From JADLAT01 sp964348795 (GTDB taxonomy: Bacteria; Pseudomonadota; Alphaproteobacteria; Micavibrionales; Micavibrionaceae), in the NCBI GenBank assembly GCA_964348795.1, contig CAYGDY010000009.1:29216-93215 (forward strand): a stretch of DNA of 64,000 nt. The letters are read 5' to 3'. The position numbers were made by a program, and so were the translations under genes. The notes under the pieces were generated by a model. The model was not told the DNA's origin and did no database searches. It saw nothing but the letters and a program-made list of their open reading frames with translations. Every line of letters starts with the position of its first letter. Within the stretch, counting starts at the first letter, position 1. This document shows, piece after piece, positions 28,901 to 36,331 of this stretch.

Positions 28901-29088
28901 ACCGTCTCGGACACCGTTGTGGCATTCGCGCCAGGAAAAGCGGCACTCACCACGACAGAAGGGGGAGAGACTTCCGGATATTCCGACACCGGCAACTGAA
29001 ACAGGGACACCAGCCCCGCCAGAAAAATCAGAATGGACAGCACACCGGCAAAGATCGGACGATCAATAAAAAAGCTTGAAAACCGCAT
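25921..29088 (-). CDS. RND multidrug efflux transporter, inner-membrane pump (AcrB/HAE1 type)
   Basis: 1,055 residues, the standard length of HAE1 pumps. The N-terminus FFIDRPIFAGVLSILIFLAG begins TM1. The TM4 proton-relay motif GIVVDDAIVVVENVERN contains the two essential Asp residues, and the porter-domain signature AFPGANATTVSETVATPLEEQ is intact. The second half repeats the fold, with GLACKNAILIVEFARDL corresponding to TM10. The pump exports hydrophobic compounds, energised by the proton gradient. It lies 5 bases downstream of the membrane-fusion gene and overlaps the channel gene. Confidence 0.97.
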   Translation of the reverse strand: MRFSSFFIDRPIFAGVLSILIFLAGLVSLFQLPVSEYPEVSPPSVVVSAAFPGANATTVSETVATPLEEQINGVEGMLYMNSLASADGRLNLTVTFKIGTDIDLAQQLVQNRVAQALPRLPDVTRALGVVVVKSSPDLTMVVHLRSPSERYDVLYLRNFANLNVKDQLAKIQGVGQVELFGSGNYAMRVWLNPEAIAELGMTGTEVVNAIRAQNVQVAAGVVGGPPSDAAVQIQLPINTQGRLQSVPEFENIVIKRDAGGVVTRLKDVARVELDAETYALRSLLDNKPAAAIAIFSAPDANALEISAQVRKKMEILQKTFPEGIAYSIVYDPTTFVQDSINSVVSTLFEALLLVVLVVIVFLQTWRASIIPLLAVPVSIVGTFCVMLLLGFSINVLSLFGLILAIGIVVDDAIVVVENVERNIEAGKTPREATFQAMKEVTGPILATSLVLVSVFVPIAFISGLTGQFYRQFAVTIAIATVISMINSLTLSPALSAILLKSPYAPKDALTRLLDTLFGWFFRLFDRLFGNSMRAYERGVSYFVRHKSVMMGVYAGFLVLAFLSMNLLPKGFVPAQDKQYLISFAQLPAGSTLDRTEEVIRQMSDIALKQEGVESAVAFPGLSINGFVSSSSAGIVFVTLKDFHARTRPDLTGFAIAGQLQQKFMALDQAFIAIFPPPPVSGLGTIGGFKLQIEDRMDSGVEALDNAVKAVTEKAYQTPVLTGVFSGYNVNVPQLFFNLDRTRALQIGVDIDEVFRTLQVYLGSQYVNDFNQFGRTYQVIAQADQKFRADPADILRLQTRNAAGEMVPLGAVADVKETFGPEIAMHYNAYRSADLNGNAAPGYSSGQAQDAIVKILKDTLPPGFDFEWTELTYQQILAGNSAVYIFPLCIFLVFLVLAAQYESLIMPLAVILIVPMSTLSAVVGVYLFGGDNNIFTQISLFVLAGLACKNAILIVEFARDLEHQGRTPVEAAIESAHIRLRPILMTSFAFIMGVLPLVHSHGAGSEMRIAIGQAVFSGMLGVTFFGIVFTPVFYVLLRSLKFKRSVRRDFREGTLP

Positions 29089-29093
29089 GGTTT

Positions 29094-30338
29094 TTAGTGC
29101 CCTTCCTCATGACCCGCAGGCGGCTGTTTCATCATGGCCTCCATCTCCTGCGCGCTCATGGGCTTGACCGGCATGCCAGGCCGCAAGCGTACAATGCCCT
29201 CTACAATCACTTTATCCCCCGTATCCAGACCGGAAGTCACGATATAAGCGCCCTGAAAGGACTCGCCCAGCGTCACCTGACGATAGGCCACCATATTCCT
29301 GTCATCCACCACGTAAACGAATTTGCGGTTCTGGTCCGTGCCAATCGCTTTTTCGGACAGGATCATGTTCTCCCGTGCGACCGGATTCCCCAGACGGACC
29401 TTTACAAACATCCCGGGCAACAACGCACCGTCGGCATTCGCAAACACCGCCCGCGCCCGAATTGTGCCGGACTTGGGGTCGATATGGTTGTCGAATGTGT
29501 GCATCCTGCCTGTGAGCGTGCGTGGCGTATCCCCCCGCAAGACAATCTCGACCGGAATTTCCGATTCAGCCTTCTGGTCTCGGGCATCTGCATAAATCTG
29601 GCTGATATAGGTCTGCTCGTCCACCTCGAAATCCGCATAAATACCGGAATCCGACACCACAGACGTCAAGACAGGCGCACTGGGCCCCGCCTGGACCAGA
29701 TTACCGGTCGTAACCTCCACACGGCCCGTCCGCCCGTCCATCGGAGCCTTGACAAACGCGTAATCCAGATTGATCTGTGCCTTGTCCAGCTCCGCCTGCG
29801 CGCCCTGCACAGCAGACTGCGCAATCCGCAGGTCACTTTGCCGCTCGTCGTAGGTTTTCTTTGAAATGGCCTGACTGGCAATCAGATCTCTGGCCCGCGC
29901 CACGTCCTTCTGGGCCAGAGCCGCTTTGTTCTGCGCGGCGCTCAGCAGGGCTTTTGCCAGTTTTTCCGCCGCCTCGTAGGGGCGCGGGTCAATCACAAAC
30001 AACACATCGCCCTTTTTGACCACCTGCCCGTCCGCAAAACGCACTTCCGTAATCACGCCACTGACCTGCGGGGTCACAACGGCATAGGCCACAGGGGTCA
30101 AGCGGCCCGAAAACTCCCGCCAGATCGCAGATTTCTCCGGCTTGATTTCCTGCACCACCACAGGCATGGGCGGCATGTCGGCGGGCGGCATCTGCGCATC
30201 GGCCTGCCCCGCCCCGCGAAACAGCCAAAACGCCAGAACCGCCAGCGTGACAAGAGACAGACAGGCAAGTCCCAAAGCCCTTTGCGTACCTCGCCGTTGT
30301 AACACACGCCTGACACGCGCCACGCTCTCCTGCCTCAT
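29094..30338 (-). CDS. RND efflux periplasmic adaptor (membrane fusion protein, AcrA type)
   Basis: 414 residues. An N-terminal basic stretch and one membrane anchor (LGLACLSLVTLAVLAFWLF) are followed by lipoyl and beta-barrel domains: VVTPQVSGVITEVRFADGQ, the coiled-coil hairpin DVARARDLIASQAISKKTY, and VTTGNLVQAG. A Met/His-containing tail is at the C-terminus. GAGAGG stands before the ATG. It is the first gene of the three-gene pump operon. No adjacent TetR/MarR-type regulator is present, so control cannot be read from the locus. Confidence 0.95.
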   Translation of the reverse strand: MRQESVARVRRVLQRRGTQRALGLACLSLVTLAVLAFWLFRGAGQADAQMPPADMPPMPVVVQEIKPEKSAIWREFSGRLTPVAYAVVTPQVSGVITEVRFADGQVVKKGDVLFVIDPRPYEAAEKLAKALLSAAQNKAALAQKDVARARDLIASQAISKKTYDERQSDLRIAQSAVQGAQAELDKAQINLDYAFVKAPMDGRTGRVEVTTGNLVQAGPSAPVLTSVVSDSGIYADFEVDEQTYISQIYADARDQKAESEIPVEIVLRGDTPRTLTGRMHTFDNHIDPKSGTIRARAVFANADGALLPGMFVKVRLGNPVARENMILSEKAIGTDQNRKFVYVVDDRNMVAYRQVTLGESFQGAYIVTSGLDTGDKVIVEGIVRLRPGMPVKPMSAQEMEAMMKQPPAGHEEGH

Positions 30339-30516
30339 ACAAGACCTCTCGCCTTCTTCTCTTCTGTCTGTTCCGTGATGGTTTGATCCCTCACAGATTT
30401 AGGCTTTTTCCTGTGCAGGTCAATCCCATTTTGGAAATTTTCTGTTTTTTTATCAAACCTTTGAAAGGCCATACAAAAAATGATTCAAAAAAATCCGGAA
30501 AAATGCATTTTTTTCT

Positions 30517-30545
30517 TTGCAAAATCTGAAAAAGTGCAATAATAA
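30517..30545 (+). promoter_or_regulatory. Sigma-70-like promoter for the decarboxylase leader
   Basis: TTGCAA (30517-30522) and TAATAA (30540-30545) are separated by exactly 17 bases, placing a start of transcription near 30552, about 350 bases before the decarboxylase ATG. The preceding stretch 30339-30516, up to the efflux operon, is AT-rich and holds nothing else that I recognise. Confidence 0.6.
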
Positions 30546-30901
30546 ACCTAATGCGCACGTGTCTCTGGCCCCGATACTGTTTTTGGGTATCGGACTTAGG
30601 TTATGCAACGGCGTAAACAATTTTGGACCGGGGCGGGAAGAGCCATCACAGGCAAGACCCAAACCCTAGAGATTTAAAAGGGTTTACGTAACCATTCGTA
30701 ACGTTGTAGGAGATGCGTTTGCCATAGCAATATGGTACAGGCTAAACCTCCCGTATATTTCTCTACCAATTCACATTGAGCATTCCGGAACTCCGAAAGG
30801 ATTTCGGGCTGTTTTAGACTTTTTGGTTCTTCCTGATCCCCCGCACGGGTTCAGGGCTGATTTGTTTAATACCTCTTGAAACACTGAAAGGGAGGTTTGG
30901 T
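30546..30901 (+). ncRNA. Long structured 5' leader of the decarboxylase gene, candidate speF-type cis-regulatory RNA
   Basis: About 350 bases of untranslated RNA precede the gene. Visible structure: a perfect 7-bp hairpin (30571-30577 with 30587-30593), outer arms 30545-30551 and 30596-30602 also complementary over 7 bases, and an AAACCCT/AGGGTTT hairpin near 30660-30688. Most important, the ribosome-binding site GGGAGG (30890-30895) can pair with two different upstream segments. These are ACCTC at 30871-30875 (local 5-bp stem) and 30742-30752 (nine perfect pairs plus a wobble and a further pair). Mutually exclusive anti-Shine-Dalgarno pairings suggest a translational switch. Ornithine decarboxylase genes of alphaproteobacteria are known to carry the conserved speF leader motif; I cannot align to it here. 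A short reading frame of 15 codons begins at 30732 within the leader. Confidence 0.6.
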
Positions 30902-32089
30902 ATGAATAAGGTAGTACCTTTAGCGAAAGAAATCGTCCGGCGGTCAAAAACCGGCACTGTTCCTGCACGCCTGACAGGATCTGTCAGCGATATCGTAGCG
31001 GCCCTGCGCCCTGCGGACCCGCTCTATGTGATCTGGCCAGACCGAATCAAAGCGACAGCCACAGCCTTTATGCAGGCTTTTCCTGGCGAATCCCTTTTTG
31101 CCGTCAAAACAAACCCGCAGGAGACCGTCCTGCGGGCCCTGTATCAGGCCGGCATGAAGGGCTTTGACGCGGCCTCTCTCGATGAAATCCGCCTCGTCCG
31201 GCGCGTAGCCAAAAAAGCGCGCATCCATTTCATGCACACGGTCAAGTCCCCCGAGGCCATCCGCACGGCCTATTTCGACTATGGCGTGCGGGATTTTGCG
31301 CTCGACACCTTCGACGAACTGCAAAAAATCCTGACCCAGACGCGTGACGCCACGGACCTCAATCTGTGTGTGCGTTTTGCCCTGCCCAAAAACGACAAGG
31401 CCGCCATTGATTTTTCAGCAAAATTTGGCGCCCTGCCGCAGGAGGCCGCCCTGCTGTTGCGCCATGCCCGTCCCTATAGCGCCAAGCTCGGCCTGTGTTT
31501 CCATGTCGGCACACAAACCACAGACCCCGCCGTCTATGACCGCGCGATTGGTGTGTCTGCCGATATTATCCGCAAAAGCGGTGTCACCGTGGATATGCTC
31601 GATGTCGGCGGCGGCTTTCCCGTGGCCTATCCGGATGAAACGGTGCCCTCGATCGCTTCTTGCATGCATACGATTACGCGGAGCCTCAAAGCCCACACGC
31701 TGGAGTCCCTGACCCTGCTCGCCGAACCAGGCCGCGCGCTGGTCGCCGAAAGCGGGTGCCTGATTGCCCGTGTGGAACTGCGCAAGGGGAACATGCTGTA
31801 CCTCAATGACGGCACCTATGGCGGGCTGTTTGATGCAGGCCCCCTGCTCAAGACCCGTTTTCCCGTGCGCGCCCACCGCCCGCATGAGGCCCTTTCGCCT
31901 CACATGGCGGCCTTCCGCTTTGCCGGCCCGACTTGTGACTCACTCGATATGATGGCGGGACCCTTTATGCTCCCCGCCGATATCCGGATGGGCGACTGGA
32001 TCGAGATCGGAAATCTGGGCGCGTACAGCCAGTCCCTGCGCACGAACTTCAACGGGTTCGGCGCGTGCGATACGGTGTGTTTGTATTAG
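30902..32089 (+). CDS. Fold-III PLP-dependent ornithine/arginine-family decarboxylase (probable ornithine decarboxylase)
   Basis: 395 residues with alanine-racemase-fold decarboxylase signatures: the PLP lysine in LFAVKTNP (Lys69), HVGTQTTDP, the glycine loop DVGGGFPVAY, LLAEPGRALVAESG, and the catalytic cysteine from the partner subunit in GPTCDSLD (Cys345). The length fits eukaryote-like ODC rather than the ~630-residue biosynthetic arginine decarboxylase. The product is probably putrescine; lysine or arginine activity cannot be excluded by eye. A strong GGGAGG site 6 bases before the ATG can be sequestered by the leader. The gene opens the polyamine island. Confidence 0.85.
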   Translation: MNKVVPLAKEIVRRSKTGTVPARLTGSVSDIVAALRPADPLYVIWPDRIKATATAFMQAFPGESLFAVKTNPQETVLRALYQAGMKGFDAASLDEIRLVRRVAKKARIHFMHTVKSPEAIRTAYFDYGVRDFALDTFDELQKILTQTRDATDLNLCVRFALPKNDKAAIDFSAKFGALPQEAALLLRHARPYSAKLGLCFHVGTQTTDPAVYDRAIGVSADIIRKSGVTVDMLDVGGGFPVAYPDETVPSIASCMHTITRSLKAHTLESLTLLAEPGRALVAESGCLIARVELRKGNMLYLNDGTYGGLFDAGPLLKTRFPVRAHRPHEALSPHMAAFRFAGPTCDSLDMMAGPFMLPADIRMGDWIEIGNLGAYSQSLRTNFNGFGACDTVCLY

Positions 32090-32095
32090 GGCGAG

Positions 32096-32167
32096 TGTCA
32101 TCCTGAGTGAAACGAAGGATCTTTATGGTGTTGCAAAGAGATTCTTCGCCTTTGGCTCAGAATGACA
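32096..32167. repeat. Interspersed palindromic repeat, family A (full-length)
   Basis: 72 bases starting TGTCATCCTGA and ending CAGAATGACA, with an internal GAAGGATCT / AGATTCTTCGC pair, so the two halves are complementary. It lies just after the decarboxylase stop. No T-run follows, so a role as terminator is uncertain. Same family as the copies at 34588, 34920, 34960, 36524, 38220, 48972 and 58443. Confidence 0.8.
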
Positions 32168-32204
32168 ATAAAAATTCAGGGCTCATCCAAAAATAATAAA
32201 CGCT

Positions 32205-33284
32205 CTAAGGCGCGGGATTAAAGATTTGGTAGTCTGTTCTGCAGTTGTGGGTGCCTGGTGTTTCTTTGGCTCTCACAGTCGCTATGCGGGTCACAGCAGG
32301 ACCCCCGTTGTTAAATTCAAATACACCCGTCAGTTTGAGATCCGTAGGACATCCACTCCCTGTTGGTTTTGTGAGAAGCAAAATAGGATCAAGGTCAGAC
32401 CCCAGAGGGACAGTGCTTGAAATATGAACATTTGTGGCGGGATGGAGCTTGGCGTTGGCATCGACCGTAAACTTGAAACTCGTCACGCAAGAGACATTGC
32501 CCATGAATGCCGCATGGAGCTGATAGTACTTCGTTGTGTCACGAGAGAGAAAGAAGTTGACGTTGCTTCCATCACACGGCGGGGCGACCTCAACAGGTTG
32601 CGGCAAGGAAAAGGTGGAATTGCACAATCCGGATGAACTTTTCTTGGCCGTGAACGTGGAAATCTCTCTCTTGATAGACCCATCGGGACGGGTCATGTCA
32701 AAGGTGATATGGGCAGTTTGCGGGCATGGCGTACCGGCCGGCGGACGAACAAAAGTCTCGACATAACTCGCCGCCGGCGTGGTCGTGGAGAAATTCAGAG
32801 CCGAATGCATCGGACTGTCGGACATCGTAACCTTGAGATCTTTGACACAATCGAAGTCTGCAATATGAAACGTGATATTGGTGGGCAATACAACTTCGGA
32901 TGAAGCACTTGTTGTGACGTGGGGGTTACAGCTCCCCGCAACATATCGCGGTACCGCCTGCACATGGTTGGACTCGGCACTTTCCTGAGAAGAATCATAG
33001 GCCGTGAGATAGTAATCTCTCTGTCCATTATCCGGAAGGCTGATCGTCGCGGTTATCACCTTCCCGACATCCGTCATATGGTACGCTATACCGCTATTTG
33101 CCGTTGGCCTGTCATAGAGTCTATACCCTGTCACACTCTGTGTAGGAGAAGCATCCCACGACAATGTCTGATCGTACGTTGCAACGGCCACCGCCTCCGG
33201 CGCACTGACGGTCAAAACACCCGACAAGGCCAGCATCGCAACGGCATTAAAAGGGGAGACAGAAGAATGTTCGGCGTGTTTCAT
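32205..33284 (-). CDS. Secreted protein with an N-terminal fibronectin-III-like module, function unknown
   Basis: 359 residues. The N-terminus (about 1-34) looks like a signal peptide with core AMLALSGVLTVSA. Residues about 37-115 read like a fibronectin type III domain (LSWDASPTQSVTGYRLYDR, DYYLTAYDSSQESAESN). The remainder contains two or three related modules of about 80 residues with paired Cys (AGSCNPHV, FDCVKDLK, GLCNSTFS, VSCVTSFK, HNCRTDY), suggesting disulfide-bonded beta sandwiches in an extracytoplasmic protein. Base composition is a little more AT-rich than its neighbours. It separates the decarboxylase from the other polyamine genes and has no obvious connection to them. I do not recognise a close family. 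Confidence 0.6.
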   Translation of the reverse strand: MKHAEHSSVSPFNAVAMLALSGVLTVSAPEAVAVATYDQTLSWDASPTQSVTGYRLYDRPTANSGIAYHMTDVGKVITATISLPDNGQRDYYLTAYDSSQESAESNHVQAVPRYVAGSCNPHVTTSASSEVVLPTNITFHIADFDCVKDLKVTMSDSPMHSALNFSTTTPAASYVETFVRPPAGTPCPQTAHITFDMTRPDGSIKREISTFTAKKSSSGLCNSTFSLPQPVEVAPPCDGSNVNFFLSRDTTKYYQLHAAFMGNVSCVTSFKFTVDANAKLHPATNVHISSTVPLGSDLDPILLLTKPTGSGCPTDLKLTGVFEFNNGGPAVTRIATVRAKETPGTHNCRTDYQIFNPAP

Positions 33285-33386
33285 GGCAGTTACGCAGTCC
33301 CTTCACACAGTGCACACAATGGTATTCTACTTCTGGGTAGCGCACGAACGCCAGCCTGTCAAGAGCCCCCTCCCGATATTGAAGCT

Positions 33387-34553
33387 CTACGACAACCGCC
33401 GTGCAAAATCCTCATAGCCAAAGGATTTCACATGCTCATAAGACCCGTCCTCATGCAGGATTCCAATCGCGGGCAATGGCACACCATTAAAGGTCGTATT
33501 CTTCACCATCGCATATTGCGCCATATCCGTAAACACGAGCCGATCCCCGATGTTCAGCGGCGAATCAAAACTATAGGTCCCGATCACATCCCCCGTCATG
33601 CAGGTGCGCCCGCCGATGGTATAGGTGTGCGGTTTTTCGCCCTCTTCCCCCGCGCCGATAATCTCGGGGCGATAGGGCACCTCGAGCACGTCGGGCATAT
33701 GCGCGCTGGCGGAGGTATCCAGCACCACATGGGTCTGGTTCGCGCCTTCAAATACATCCAGCACTGATGCCACAAGGAACCCCGCATCGTAGACCAGCGC
33801 CGCGCCTGGCTCCAACACGACTTCCAGATCAAAGCGTTCACGGAAAGTTTTGAGCGCGGCGATGAAAGTTTCCAGATCATACCCCGCCTTGGAGAAATAA
33901 TGCCCGCCGCCTAAGTTAACTTCAGAAACTTTCTCTAAATACGGCGCAAAATTTTGTGTGAGGTGTTCGAGCAACGCCACGGAATCTTCCGCAGGGTTTT
34001 CGCAGAGATTATGGAAGTGCAGGATGTCGAGCTTTGCCATGACCTCGTCCGTCAGATGTCCTTTTTTTGCACCAAAACGGGAATTGGGGGCGGAGGGATC
34101 ATACAGCGCGGAATTTTTTACCAGTGATTTTTGTGGGTTCACGCGCAGACCGATTTTAATATCGGGACGGAGCGCCTTTACGCGTGGTAAAAAGCGGTTC
34201 ATCTGGGACACGGAGTTAAAATACAAATGCGTGGTAATGGGGATGAGTGCGTCCATCTCCCGATCGTCGAACGCGGGGCTGTACGTGTGGATCTCTTTAT
34301 TTTCATTCGGTCCGAAATGCGCGTGCCCGAGCCGCGCCTCGTACAGCCCGCTCGCGGTCGTGCCGTCCAGCGTGTCTTTCATATAGGGGAACACGGAAAA
34401 CTGCGAAAACGCCTTGGTTGCCAGCATGATCTTCACCCCCGCGCGGGTTTTGATTTCGCGGGCAATGGCGAGATTTTTGCGAATCGCGGCAATATCCGCC
34501 ACATAGGCGGGCGTGGCGATGGTGTTCAGGGCTTCAAGGTTTTGCTCAGTCAT
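33387..34553 (-). CDS. nspC: Carboxynorspermidine/carboxyspermidine decarboxylase
   Basis: 388-residue fold-III PLP decarboxylase that removes CO2 from carboxy(nor)spermidine to yield (nor)spermidine. Signatures: PLP lysine in MLATKAFS (Lys47), substrate and PLP loops NLGGGHYFSKAGYDLE, EPGAALVYDAGF, and catalytic Cys318 in GGRTCMTGDVIG. HFHNLCENPAED is also typical of the CANSDC family. With the dehydrogenase upstream and a putrescine source nearby, the product is probably spermidine. Between it and the dehydrogenase gene lies a small nuclease cassette, apparently inserted into an ancestral two-gene unit. Confidence 0.9.
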   Translation of the reverse strand: MTEQNLEALNTIATPAYVADIAAIRKNLAIAREIKTRAGVKIMLATKAFSQFSVFPYMKDTLDGTTASGLYEARLGHAHFGPNENKEIHTYSPAFDDREMDALIPITTHLYFNSVSQMNRFLPRVKALRPDIKIGLRVNPQKSLVKNSALYDPSAPNSRFGAKKGHLTDEVMAKLDILHFHNLCENPAEDSVALLEHLTQNFAPYLEKVSEVNLGGGHYFSKAGYDLETFIAALKTFRERFDLEVVLEPGAALVYDAGFLVASVLDVFEGANQTHVVLDTSASAHMPDVLEVPYRPEIIGAGEEGEKPHTYTIGGRTCMTGDVIGTYSFDSPLNIGDRLVFTDMAQYAMVKNTTFNGVPLPAIGILHEDGSYEHVKSFGYEDFARRLS

Positions 34554-34587
34554 GTTTTTTCTTTCTTTGGGTTTTTTCTTTTGTTCT

Positions 34588-34946
34588 TGTCATCCTGAAC
34601 GCAGTGAAGGATCTCTGGGAAATTGAAAATCTCTTTCGGATAAATCAACCCATTCGGGATTAACGCCTGTAATTAAATCGTTTTTCTTTTTCCTGACCCA
34701 GCCCTTGATTTCCTTTTCCCTTTGAATTGCATTTTGTGGATCAGAAAAACATTCAAAATAGACCAATTTATTGCATTGATACTTTTTAGTAAATCCTTCC
34801 ATTATATCATTGCAGTGTTCATAGACCCGCCGTTCAAGATCACTGGTAACCCCCGTATAGAGTACTGTATTGATTTTATTCGTCATGCAATACACGAAAT
34901 ATGATTTGTTCATTTTTAAAGATCCTTCACTGCGTTCAGGATGACA
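34588..34946. mobile_element. Putative mini-cassette: GIY-YIG nuclease gene between perfect 27-bp inverted repeats
   Basis: Bases 34588-34614 and 34920-34946 are exact reverse complements over 27 bases (family A repeat, TGTCATCCTGA type). Between them lie 305 bases filled almost completely by a GIY-YIG nuclease gene, whose last codons and stop come from the left repeat. The unit lies between the carboxynorspermidine dehydrogenase and decarboxylase genes, which in other genomes are usually adjacent. The mobility inference rests on the perfect terminal inversion, the nuclease cargo and the operon split. No target duplication was identified by eye. Confidence 0.55.
34590..34913 (-). CDS. Single-domain GIY-YIG nuclease
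   Basis: 107 residues. The catalytic motif reads FVYCMTNKINTVLYTGVT, with Tyr residues in the GIY and YIG positions. It is followed by LERRVYEHCND (conserved Arg), a Tyr/Phe-rich middle (LVYFECFSDPQNAIQRE with the conserved Glu) and the common GWVRKKKNDLI. This fits the UPF0213/YhbQ-like small GIY-YIG proteins, one-domain DNA-cleaving enzymes of uncertain role. The C-terminal RDPSLRSG and the stop codon are encoded by the flanking repeat, so the repeat is part of the gene. Compared with its neighbours the gene is AT-rich and in a different codon style, indicating transfer. It could act on the repeats, but that is inference. Confidence 0.85.
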   Translation of the reverse strand: MNKSYFVYCMTNKINTVLYTGVTSDLERRVYEHCNDIMEGFTKKYQCNKLVYFECFSDPQNAIQREKEIKGWVRKKKNDLITGVNPEWVDLSERDFQFPRDPSLRSG

Positions 34947-34959
34947 TTTTACTTTAGAT

Positions 34960-35028
34960 TGTCATCCTGAGGCAAAGCCGAAGGATCTCTTTTTTCCATG
35001 AGACTCTTCGCCTGCGGCTCGCAATGAC
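34960..35028. repeat. Interspersed palindromic repeat, family A (full-length)
   Basis: Begins TGTCATCCTGAGGC with GAAGGATCT and ends with GACTCTTCGCC and GCAATGAC, about 69 bases. It stands 13 bases from the GIY-YIG cassette and ends 10 bases from the carboxynorspermidine dehydrogenase stop. Confidence 0.8.
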
Positions 35029-35038
35029 GCGGTAAAAA

Positions 35039-36259
35039 TCAAGCCGCCTTCTTCCGCCGCTCGGTCAGTTCCCCCAGCCCTTCTTTCAATTCCACCACAT
35101 GCCACGGCAGGCCTTGCTTCTCCACTTCCTCCATAAACGGGTTGGGGTCGAGTTGCTCGACATTCCACACGCCCGCTTCCTTGCCCCAGAAACCTTTGGC
35201 CAGCATGATTGCGCCCGTGACGGGGGGCACGCCGGTGGTGTAGGACACGGCCTGCGCGCCGACCTCCGCATGGGTTTGCGCGTGGTCGCAGACGTTATAG
35301 ATCAGCACGGTTTTTTCCTTGCCGTCCTTCACGCCCGTGATAATGCACCCGATGGAGGTTTTGCCCGTGTAGCCTTCCGCCAGTGACGCAGGTTCGGGCA
35401 TCAACGTTTTCAAAAACTGGAGCGGCACAATCTCCACCCCGTTATGCACCACGGGGTCAATGCGGGTCATGCCGACATTTTGCAGGACTTCCATATGCGT
35501 AATATACGCATCGCCAAAGGTCATCCAGAAGCGAATGCGTTTCAGACCCTTGATATTTTGCACCAGAGATTCCAGTTCCTCATGATACAGCAAATAACTC
35601 GCCTTCGGCCCTACCTCGGGATAGTCAATGGTTTTGCGGAATTCCAGCGGCTCGGTTTCGATCCAGCGCCCGTTTTCCCAGTATTTCCCGCGCTGGGTCA
35701 CTTCACGTAAATTGATTTCAAGATTGAAATTGGTCGCAAACGCCTGCCCGTGATCCCCCGCGTTGCAGTCGATAATGTCGATATAGTGGACTTCATCAAA
35801 CAGATTTTTCTGGGCATAGGCACAATAGATATTGGACTGCCCCGGGTCAAACCCGCAGCCCAAGATCGCCACAAGCCCCGCCTGTTTAAACCGCTCCTGA
35901 TACGCCCATTGCCAGTGATATTCAAATTTCGCCACGTCCAGCGGCTCGTAATTGGCGGTGTCCATGTAGTTTACGCCCGCCTCTAAACACGCATCCATAA
36001 TGACAAGGTCTTGGTAGGGCAGAGCCATATTGATGACCAGATCAGGCTTGACCTGACGGATCAGCGCAACAGTATCCGCCACCACATCGGCATCCAGCTG
36101 TGAAATCGTGATCGGGGAGACGCATTCTTTCTGGATTTTCTCGCATTTGGACAGCGTCCGGCTCGCCAGATGAATATTGGTAAAAACATCACGGTTCATC
36201 GCGCATTTTTTCGCCACCACACTGCCAGCCCCGCCAGCCCCGATTATGAGTACGTTCAT
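35039..36259 (-). CDS. Carboxynorspermidine/carboxyspermidine dehydrogenase (saccharopine dehydrogenase family)
   Basis: 406 residues. The enzyme reductively condenses aspartate semialdehyde with diaminopropane or putrescine using NADPH to give carboxynorspermidine or carboxyspermidine. The Rossmann loop MNVLIIGAGGAGSVVAKK opens the protein, followed by IHLASRTLSKCEK; later parts (GCGFDPGQSNIYCAYAQK, VHYIDIIDCNAGDHG, GVPPVTGAIMLAKG) fit the CANSDH branch rather than lysine-degrading saccharopine dehydrogenases. The partner decarboxylase gene nspC follows after the nuclease cassette. The gene is divergent from aguA with 72 bases between the starts. Confidence 0.88.
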   Translation of the reverse strand: MNVLIIGAGGAGSVVAKKCAMNRDVFTNIHLASRTLSKCEKIQKECVSPITISQLDADVVADTVALIRQVKPDLVINMALPYQDLVIMDACLEAGVNYMDTANYEPLDVAKFEYHWQWAYQERFKQAGLVAILGCGFDPGQSNIYCAYAQKNLFDEVHYIDIIDCNAGDHGQAFATNFNLEINLREVTQRGKYWENGRWIETEPLEFRKTIDYPEVGPKASYLLYHEELESLVQNIKGLKRIRFWMTFGDAYITHMEVLQNVGMTRIDPVVHNGVEIVPLQFLKTLMPEPASLAEGYTGKTSIGCIITGVKDGKEKTVLIYNVCDHAQTHAEVGAQAVSYTTGVPPVTGAIMLAKGFWGKEAGVWNVEQLDPNPFMEEVEKQGLPWHVVELKEGLGELTERRKKAA

Positions 36260-36331
36260 CGCCTGTTGTTCTCCTTCGTTTGTCCCTACTTATATATTGG
36301 AAAAAAAATTTCAATCAAGTATAACCATGCG

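Noticed and set aside
30600..30720. 6S RNA or another free-standing small RNA in the decarboxylase leader
   Set aside because: The complementarity to the ribosome-binding site and the continuous run to the ATG fit a cis-acting leader better, and the long interrupted stem of 6S RNA was not found.
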